A DNA stretch of 13,977 bases from Bradyrhizobium sp. (GTDB taxonomy: Bacteria > Pseudomonadota > Alphaproteobacteria > Rhizobiales > Xanthobacteraceae): positions 1 through 13,977 of the forward strand of contig JAQGKC010000311.1 in NCBI GenBank assembly GCA_028290305.1, given 5' to 3'. The stretch's first letter is position 1, and the number at the start of each line of letters is the position of its first letter. Positions 1-4,958 of the stretch are shown one piece after another. Both the position numbers and the translations under genes were made by a program. Below the pieces are notes generated by a model, which saw only the letters and a list, made by a program, of their open reading frames with translations, did not search any database and was not told the origin of the DNA.

Positions 1-991
1 GCGTCTGCACCCCGGTCATCCCCGACGGTGATGCCGGATAGACCTTGTCCTTCTCAGCCGCCGTATGCGGCGCGTGGTCGGAGCCGAGCACGTCGATGAT
101 GCCCTGCTCGATGCCGCGCCAGATCCCCTCACGATGATCGGCCGATCGTACCGGCGGATTCATCTGTGCGCGGGTGCCGAGCCGCTCATAGCATTCCGGG
201 GCCGCCAGCGTGAGATGATGCGGCGTGGCTTCGCAGGACGCGACATCCTTGTGGTCGCGCAAGAACTCGATCTCTTCCTTGGTCGAGATATGCAGCACGT
301 GAATCCGCTTGCCGGTTTCATGGGCGAGCTTGACCAGGCGCTGGGTCGCCACCAGCGCCGCGATCTCGTCGCGCCAGACCGGGTGCGAACGCGGATCGCC
401 CTCGATGCGGAGGTGCTTGCGATCGTTGAGGCGGTATTCGTCCTCGGCATGAAAGGCGGCTCGGCGCTTGATCACGTTAAAAATCCGCCGCAGGCTTTCG
501 TCGTCCTCGACCAGCAGCGCGCCGGTGGATGAGCCGATGAACACCTTGACGCCGGCGCAGCCGGGCGCGCGTTCCAGTTCCGGCAAATCCTGCACATTGT
601 CGCGGGTGCCACCGATGAAAAACGCGAAATCGCAATGCATGCGGTGATGGCCGCGCTTTACCTTATCGGCGAAGGTCTGCTCGGTGACGGTCAAGGGATC
701 GGTGTTCGGCATTTCGAACACCGCCGTCACGCCGCCCATGACGGCACTGCGCGAGCCGGTTTCCAGGTCCTCCTTGTGGGCCAGGCCCGGTTCGCGAAAG
801 TGAACTTGCGTGTCCATCACGCCCGGCAGGATGTGCAGGCCCTTGCAGTCGATCACCTCGGCCGCCGATGCCTGACCAAGCCCGCCGATCGCGGCGATGC
901 GGCCATTCGTGACGGCGATGTCGCGCACGCCTTCGCCGTCCTGATTGACCACGGTGCCGGATTTTAGAATGGTATCAAATCGCTGATTCAT
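1..991 (-). CDS. pyrC: Dihydroorotase, N-terminal 330 residues (3' end outside window)
   Basis: Reversibly cyclises N-carbamoyl-aspartate to dihydroorotate in cytoplasmic pyrimidine synthesis. Reading leftwards from the ATG at 991 gives 330 uninterrupted codons running off the window edge; full family members have roughly 440 residues. Amidohydrolase landmarks are visible in order: DTQVHFREPG at 60-69, the candidate carboxylated lysine in GVKVF (K149), HAED at 181-184, VLHIS with H234, and SDHAPH with catalytic D305. The first metal-binding motif is Q-x-H (Q62, H64) rather than the usual H-x-H; I recall the same DTQVHFRE form in other alphaproteobacterial dihydroorotases, so it is probably a subfamily trait. 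GAGGA lies 3 nt before the start. It is divergent from ygfZ across a 156-bp gap. An allantoinase or hydantoinase is less likely given the FREPG, MPNT and SDHAPH motifs. Confidence 0.92.
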   Translation of the reverse strand, partial: MNQRFDTILKSGTVVNQDGEGVRDIAVTNGRIAAIGGLGQASAAEVIDCKGLHILPGVMDTQVHFREPGLAHKEDLETGSRSAVMGGVTAVFEMPNTDPLTVTEQTFADKVKRGHHRMHCDFAFFIGGTRDNVQDLPELERAPGCAGVKVFIGSSTGALLVEDDESLRRIFNVIKRRAAFHAEDEYRLNDRKHLRIEGDPRSHPVWRDEIAALVATQRLVKLAHETGKRIHVLHISTKEEIEFLRDHKDVASCEATPHHLTLAAPECYERLGTRAQMNPPVRSADHREGIWRGIEQGIIDVLGSDHAPHTAAEKDKVYPASPSGMTGVQT

Positions 992-1110
992 CGGTCCTCG
1001 GTGCCCGCTTTCCGCGGAACTGGATGTCGCGCGGGCCTTGTTCCAGATACCTTAGCGTCTTACGTTCCCATGTGATATCCGGCAGTCGCGTTTCCCCAGG
1101 AAACTCCAAC

Positions 1111-1145
1111 AGAACTTCGCAAAAGAACTTCACAAGAGAACCTTC
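1111..1145 (+). repeat. 13-bp tandem repeat, about 2.7 copies, in the ygfZ leader
   Basis: Three copies of AGAAC(C)TTC begin at 1111, 1124 and 1137, exactly 13 bp apart. The repeat unit is AGAACTTCGCAAA, then AGAACTTCACAAG, then AGAACCTTCGT, running straight into the ygfZ ATG at 1148. No proper Shine-Dalgarno lies between; the last copy supplies only the weak purine run AAGAGAA. The repeat therefore occupies the ribosome-binding region and may influence initiation or bind a protein. That role is inference. Confidence 0.75.
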
Positions 1146-1147
1146 GT

Positions 1148-2029
1148 ATGAAAGCAGCGTTTCTTCCGGACCGGGGCGTGGTCAAGGTCAGCGGCAGCGA
1201 CGCCCGCGACTTTCTCAACAACCTCGTCACGACAGACATCACGTTGCTTGGCCCGGGCCTCGGCCGGTTCGGGGCCTTGCTGACGCCGCAGGGCAAGATC
1301 ACCGTGGATTTCCTGATCACTGAGGCGCCCGCCGGCCATGGCGGCGGCTTCCTGATCGACTGTCCGCGCGCGCTGGCGCAGGGCCTCTCCGACAAGCTCG
1401 GTTTCTACAGACTGCGCGCCAAAGTTGCGGTTGAAAACCTCTCGGACAGTCTCGGTGTGCTGGCGGCGTGGGACGGCGATCCCGTCGTGAAGCCCGATCT
1501 GGCATTCACCGATCCGCGCAATCCCGCGCTCGGCTGGCGGATTCTCGTGCCCGAGGAACTCGCGCAAAAAGTCGCGGATCTGATCGGCGCCGATCTGGTC
1601 GACAGCGCAGCCTATGAGGCGCATCGCATCACCTCGGGCGTTCCGCGTGGCGGCCTCGACTTCACATATGGCGATGCATTTCCGCACGAAACCAACATGG
1701 ACCGCCTGCACGGCGTCGATTTCGACAAGGGCTGTTACGTCGGACAGGAAGTGGTGTCGCGGATGCAGCATCGTGGCACCGCGCGCACCCGAACGGTGCG
1801 GATCGTGCTTGACGGCCCGTCGCCGGCACCGGGCGAAGCTATTCTCGCGGGCGACAAACCGGTGGGCACCATGGGTTCGTCGGCCGACGGTACCGGTCTT
1901 GCGCTGATCAGGACCGATCGCGCCGTCGACGCACTCGACGCCGGAGTACCGCTGACATCAGGTGGCCTTGCCATCCGCCTCGCCGATCCGGATGGCTTGC
2001 GTTCCACACCGAAGCAGACGGTCGCATGA
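1148..2029 (+). CDS. ygfZ: YgfZ/GcvT-like folate-binding protein (Fe-S cluster assembly/repair factor)
   Basis: A 293-residue protein of the YgfZ family, a relative of the glycine-cleavage T protein that binds tetrahydrofolate and supports maintenance of certain Fe-S enzymes such as the MiaB methylthiotransferase. The diagnostic K-G-C-Y-x-G-Q-E motif is present, with the conserved cysteine at residue 196, followed by VVSRMQHRGTARTR. The N terminus (DRGVVKVSGSDARDFLNNLVTTDI) matches the family's opening strand and helix, and the C-terminal part (about 215-290) is the small barrel. Length is normal. The ATG at 1148 is preferred because MKAAFLPDRGVVKV is the usual start, although the ribosome-binding site is poor and lies in a tandem repeat. 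Its stop overlaps the tag start as ATGA (2026-2029), implying translational coupling. Confidence 0.93.
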   Translation: MKAAFLPDRGVVKVSGSDARDFLNNLVTTDITLLGPGLGRFGALLTPQGKITVDFLITEAPAGHGGGFLIDCPRALAQGLSDKLGFYRLRAKVAVENLSDSLGVLAAWDGDPVVKPDLAFTDPRNPALGWRILVPEELAQKVADLIGADLVDSAAYEAHRITSGVPRGGLDFTYGDAFPHETNMDRLHGVDFDKGCYVGQEVVSRMQHRGTARTRTVRIVLDGPSPAPGEAILAGDKPVGTMGSSADGTGLALIRTDRAVDALDAGVPLTSGGLAIRLADPDGLRSTPKQTVA

Positions 2030-2652
2030 GCAGATCGGCCCGCCTGCATGCCGATGGCCTGACGCGGTGTCCCTGGCCCGGCGAAGACCCGTTTTATATG
2101 ACCTATCATGACACCGAATGGGGCGTGCCGGAATACGACGACCGCGCGCTGTATGAAAAGCTCATGCTCGACGGCTTCCAGGCAGGCCTGTCCTGGATCA
2201 CGATCCTGCGCAAGCGCGACAATTTCCGCCGCGCCTTCGACGATTTCCAGCCGGAAAAAATCGCGCGCTACAATGCGAAAAAGCTCCACGCATTGATGAA
2301 CGATGTGGGCATCGTCCGCAATCGCGCCAAGATCGAGGGCGCGGTCGCAAGCGCGAAATCCTATCTCAAGATCATGGAAGACGGCCCCGGCTTCTCGAAA
2401 TTCATGTGGGATTTCGTCGACGGCAAGCCGAAGGTCAACCAGTTCAAGACCACCGCCAGCGTGCCGGCGTCGACGCCGCTGTCGATCAAGATGTCGAAGG
2501 AACTGGCCGCGCGCGGATTCAAATTCGTCGGCCCGACCATCGTCTACGCCTTCATGCAGGCCACCGGAATAGTCAACGACCATCTGGTCACGTGCTTCTG
2601 CCACCAAACCTGCGCCGGAAAACAACGCGCGCCGCGCCTCAAAGTCAAATGA
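2026..2652 (+). CDS. tag: DNA-3-methyladenine glycosylase I
   Basis: Excises 3-methyladenine from alkylated DNA, the first step of base-excision repair. The 208 residues align along their length with E. coli Tag as I remember it: RCPW, YHDTEWGVPE, QAGLSWITILRKR, GIVRNRAKI, RGFKFVGPTIVYAFMQATG and VNDH. The candidate zinc ligands are C15, H28, H186 and C190, equivalent to E. coli C4, H17, H175 and C179. The catalytic glutamate equivalent is E36 in VPE. The protein starts 11 residues earlier than the E. coli one and carries a short basic tail. It overlaps ygfZ by 4 bp and the next gene by 4 bp (ATGA at 2649-2652), with no strong ribosome-binding site of its own, so expression probably depends on coupling. 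Not an AlkA or Ogg-type enzyme: no HhH-GPD signature is seen. Confidence 0.96.
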   Translation: MSRSARLHADGLTRCPWPGEDPFYMTYHDTEWGVPEYDDRALYEKLMLDGFQAGLSWITILRKRDNFRRAFDDFQPEKIARYNAKKLHALMNDVGIVRNRAKIEGAVASAKSYLKIMEDGPGFSKFMWDFVDGKPKVNQFKTTASVPASTPLSIKMSKELAARGFKFVGPTIVYAFMQATGIVNDHLVTCFCHQTCAGKQRAPRLKVK

Positions 2653-3266
2653 CGGCCAGAAAACGATCGGCGCCTGCAACGTCCACCCGCGTCTGGCAGC
2701 GGATGTTGTCGGGGCGGCGGCTCGATCTCCTGGATCCTTCGCCGCTGGATATCGAGATCGCCGATATCGCCCATGGCCTGGCGCGCGTCGCGCGCTGGAA
2801 CGGGCAGACCAGCGGCGCGCACATTTTCTCGGTGGCGCAGCATACGCTTTTGGTCGAAGCAGTCTTGCGCGAGCAGGCGCCGCGCGTCGATGTCAGCCTT
2901 CGCCTCGCGGCGCTGCTGCACGATGCGCCGGAATACGTCATCGGCGACATGATCTCGCCATTCAAGGCGGTGCTGGGCGAAGACTACAAGGCGGTCGAAA
3001 AAAGGCTGCTTTCGGCGATTCATGTCCGCTTCGGACTGCCGCCGGTGCTGGCCGACGAGATAACACAACAGGTCAAGGCGGCGGACAAGGGCGCGGCCTA
3101 TCTGGAGGCGACGCTGCTTGCAGGCTTTGCGGAAACCGAGGCACAACGTCTGTTCGGCCGCGATCCCGGCCTCCCCGCGACGACCCGGGAGGATTACCTG
3201 ACGCCCTGGACCGCGGCCAAGGCCGAGAAGCGGTTCCTGGAAAGGTTTGCGACGTTGTGCGCGTGA
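2649..3266 (+). CDS. HD-domain phosphohydrolase (YfbR-like, possible 5'-nucleotidase)
   Basis: A 205-residue HD-superfamily metal-dependent phosphohydrolase resembling the YfbR branch (COG1896), whose E. coli member removes phosphate from deoxyribonucleoside 5'-monophosphates. The metal site appears as H65 in SVAQHTLLV, the H91-D92 pair in LLHDAPEYVIGDMISPFK, and D146 in VKAADKGAAYLEA. The DAPEY/GD(M/I)xxPxK pattern is typical of that branch. The reading frame is open further upstream, but only inside tag; the ATG at 2649 overlaps the tag stop as ATGA, exactly like the ygfZ/tag junction, so I choose it. The substrate cannot be read from sequence. Last member of a three-gene coupled unit; a palindromic repeat follows the stop. 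Confidence 0.88.
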   Translation: MTARKRSAPATSTRVWQRMLSGRRLDLLDPSPLDIEIADIAHGLARVARWNGQTSGAHIFSVAQHTLLVEAVLREQAPRVDVSLRLAALLHDAPEYVIGDMISPFKAVLGEDYKAVEKRLLSAIHVRFGLPPVLADEITQQVKAADKGAAYLEATLLAGFAETEAQRLFGRDPGLPATTREDYLTPWTAAKAEKRFLERFATLCA

Positions 3267-3275
3267 CTTTCATTT

Positions 3276-3345
3276 GTAGCCCACCAAAGTTCTGCTGCTG
3301 AAAATAAGGGTGGGCACGGCGTGAAGGGCGCCTTTGCCCACCTAC
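3276..3345. repeat. Palindromic intergenic repeat (GTAG..CCCACC type)
   Basis: The segment opens with GTAGCCCACC (3276-3285) and ends with TGCCCACCTAC. Internally GGTGGGCA (3309-3316) pairs perfectly with TGCCCACC (3335-3342), and GGCG (3318-3321) with CGCC (3329-3332), around a 7-nt loop. GCCCACC at 3279-3285 can instead pair with GGTGGGC at 3309-3315, so two hairpins compete for the same strand. The pattern resembles a dispersed palindromic repeat I remember as common in Bradyrhizobium-type intergenic regions. It lies between the HD gene and the phosphatase and may act as a weak terminator or mRNA-stabilising element. There is no U tract. Confidence 0.65.
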
Positions 3346-3349
3346 GTAC

Positions 3350-3378
3350 TTCCGCCGCTGCCGGCGCGGGCTTATAAT
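3350..3378 (+). promoter_or_regulatory. Possible promoter of the phosphatase/nadQ unit
   Basis: A perfect TATAAT lies at 3373-3378 in a GC-rich stretch, 21 nt before the phosphatase ATG. At 17 bp spacing the -35 position (3350-3355) reads TTCCGC, a poor match. A palindromic repeat separates this from the upstream operon, consistent with a new transcription start, but the call rests essentially on the -10 hexamer. Confidence 0.35.
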
Positions 3379-3399
3379 CGACACGACAAAAGGACCGCC

Positions 3400-3906
3400 A
3401 TGATTCACGTCTGCTCACTCGCCGCACTTCCCGACACCGTCAAGGCCACCGGCGCCAGTCATATTCTGACCGTCATGGCCAAGGTCGATCAGGTGCAGCG
3501 GCCGGAATCAGTGCTCGAGGCCAATCATCTGAAAGTGCAGGTGGATGACATCACCGAACACATGGACGGCTTCGTCGCACCGAACGATGCGCATATCGAG
3601 CAGGTCCTGAACTTCGTGCGTAGCTGGGATCGCAGTGCGCCGCTCGTGGTCCATTGCTATGCCGGCATCAGCCGCTCGACTGCGAGCGCCTTCGCCGCCG
3701 TCTGCGCGCTCAATCCGCATCGCGACGAGATTTCGATCGCGCAGCAAATTCGTGCCGCCTCCCCGATCGCGTCGCCGAACCGGCTGATCGTCAGTCTGGC
3801 CGACAAGGCGTTGGGGCGCGAGGGACGGATGCTGCGCGCGCTCGACGAAATGGGTCCTGGCAACATGTTGGTCGAAGGCCGACCGTTTCGCGTCGATCTC
3901 GACTAA
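3400..3906 (+). CDS. Cys-based protein phosphatase (tyrosine / dual-specificity-like)
   Basis: A 168-residue member of the Cys-based phosphatase superfamily, like short Rhizobiales 'tyrosine phosphatase' proteins (COG5350). The P-loop HCYAGISRST has the nucleophile C86 and phosphate-binding R92, matching C-x5-R. D49/D50 in VQVDDITEH sit where the general-acid aspartate is expected. Start choice: the frame is open back to 3334, but the ATG at 3400 has AAAAGGA 5 nt upstream and begins directly with a strand typical of the fold (MIHVCSLAAL). The substrate is unknown; it could act on phosphoproteins or small phosphorylated molecules. No signal peptide, so cytoplasmic. nadQ starts 19 bp downstream, so the two are likely co-transcribed. 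Confidence 0.88.
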   Translation: MIHVCSLAALPDTVKATGASHILTVMAKVDQVQRPESVLEANHLKVQVDDITEHMDGFVAPNDAHIEQVLNFVRSWDRSAPLVVHCYAGISRSTASAFAAVCALNPHRDEISIAQQIRAASPIASPNRLIVSLADKALGREGRMLRALDEMGPGNMLVEGRPFRVDLD

Positions 3907-3911
3907 CGGCC

Positions 3912-3929
3912 ATGAACGACGCCAGATGA
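3912..3929 (+). other. Five-codon mini-ORF overlapping the nadQ start
   Basis: ATG-AAC-GAC-GCC-AGA-TGA lies between the phosphatase stop and nadQ. Its stop codon overlaps the nadQ ATG (ATGA at 3926-3929) in another frame. nadQ has no recognisable ribosome-binding site, so termination on this mini-ORF followed by re-initiation is conceivable. The mini-ORF also lacks a ribosome-binding site. It may be chance. Confidence 0.25.
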
Positions 3930-4900
3930 GCGAAAAGCTTCTGACGCCGATCGAAATCGGTCTGACCGCCGCCATCGTGGCGATCGAAGGCAATGAGCCG
4001 GTGATCCTCACCGCATCCGCCAGCGACGACAAGCTCGCCGGGCTCCCGTTCGGCCCATTCGATGCGGTCTCGCATCGTACCTTCGAAATCGGCCTGCGCG
4101 CCTGGGTCGAAGAGCAGGCAGGATTGCGGCTGGGCTATGTCGAGCAGCTCTATACGTTCGGCGATCGCGGCCGGCACACGCTGGCCGGCGACACCGACGC
4201 GCACGTTGCGTCGATCGGCTATCTTGCGCTCACCCGCGCGGCCGACAACGCGTCGCGCGCGCCCGGCGCGACCTTTGAACCCTGGTATCGCTTTTTCCCA
4301 TGGGAAGACTGGCGGGAGGCGCGGCCCGACATCATCGAGCGCGACATCTTTCCCGAACTGACGAGGTGGGCCGCGCAAATCGAAACACCGGACGCCACGC
4401 GCGCGCTCAGCCGCAAGGATCGCGTCCGGCTTTATTTCGGCACTGAAGGCGCGCATTGGGACGAGGAGCGCGTGCTTGACCGATACGAGCTGCTCTACGA
4501 AGCAGGATTGATCGAGGAGGCGCGACGGGACGGACGGCCTGCGGCGTTGGCGCGCAAGTCGATCCCCAGCCTCGGCGTATCGATGCGCTTCGACCACCGG
4601 CGAATTCTTGCCACCGCAATCGCGCGGCTGCGCGCCAAATTGAAATACCGCCCCGTGGTGTTTGAACTACTGCCGCCCGAATTCACACTCACTGAGTTGC
4701 AACACACCGTGGAAGCGATCTCGGGGCGGCATCTGCACAAACAGAATTTTCGTCGGCTGGTGGAATCCGGCGCCCTGGTCGAACCAACCGGTGTGATGTC
4801 AACACAAACCGGTGGGCGGCCCGCGGCGCTGTTTCGCTTCCGCCGCGAGGTGCTGCAGGAACGGCCCGCGCCGGGTCTGCGCGTACGTGGGCGGCGCTGA
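3926..4900 (+). CDS. nadQ: NadQ, Nudix-related transcriptional regulator of NAD biosynthesis
   Basis: A 324-residue protein of the COG4111 'NAD regulator in Alphaproteobacteria' type, related to NrtR. The N-terminal half is a Nudix-like sensor domain with the NrtR-like block WVEEQAGLRLGYVEQLYTFGD (60-80) and SIGYLAL at 96-102. The Nudix box is degenerate: the REUxEE core reads RAWVEE, and the preceding G-x5-E is not intact, so ligand binding rather than hydrolysis is expected. The C-terminal quarter (about 245-315) is a winged helix: FELLPPEFTLTELQ, HKQNFRRLVESGALVEPTG, then GGRPAALFRF, all hallmarks of NrtR-family DNA-binding domains. Family members repress nad genes in response to NAD-related metabolites. 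nadA, with a strong dyad in front of it, lies at the other end of the window. It follows the phosphatase closely; its start lacks a good ribosome-binding site. Confidence 0.87.
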   Translation: MSEKLLTPIEIGLTAAIVAIEGNEPVILTASASDDKLAGLPFGPFDAVSHRTFEIGLRAWVEEQAGLRLGYVEQLYTFGDRGRHTLAGDTDAHVASIGYLALTRAADNASRAPGATFEPWYRFFPWEDWREARPDIIERDIFPELTRWAAQIETPDATRALSRKDRVRLYFGTEGAHWDEERVLDRYELLYEAGLIEEARRDGRPAALARKSIPSLGVSMRFDHRRILATAIARLRAKLKYRPVVFELLPPEFTLTELQHTVEAISGRHLHKQNFRRLVESGALVEPTGVMSTQTGGRPAALFRFRREVLQERPAPGLRVRGRR

Positions 4901-4924
4901 CCTGGCTGCGAATTTGACGCGGTA

Positions 4925-4941
4925 GGCCCAAACGCTGGGCC
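4925..4941. other. Short perfect hairpin between nadQ and the DUF2339 gene
   Basis: GGCCCA (4925-4930) and TGGGCC (4936-4941) form a 6-bp stem with a 5-nt loop, ending 8 nt before the GGAGG ribosome-binding site of the next gene. There is no U tract, so it is not a standard terminator; it could modulate read-through or mRNA stability in the 58-bp gap. Confidence 0.4.
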
Positions 4942-4958
4942 GATCGCCTGGAGGTTTG

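Noticed and set aside
65..967. Two plus-strand open frames (65-532 and 635-967)
   Set aside because: Both are antisense to the dihydroorotase gene, whose conserved motifs read cleanly on the minus strand.
2406..2648. N-terminal extension of the HD hydrolase frame into tag
   Set aside because: The extra 81 codons lie wholly inside tag in another frame and have shadow-like composition; the ATGA overlap at 2649 is a far better start and matches the ygfZ/tag junction.
1735..2679. 314-codon open frame on the minus strand across ygfZ and tag
   Set aside because: Shadow of two genes whose protein motifs are unmistakable; the predicted product shows no family resemblance.
3926..4900. nadQ product as an active Nudix hydrolase
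   Set aside because: The Nudix box is degenerate (RAWVEE in place of REUxEE, and no intact upstream G-x5-E), and a winged-helix domain follows, so a sensor/regulator role fits better.
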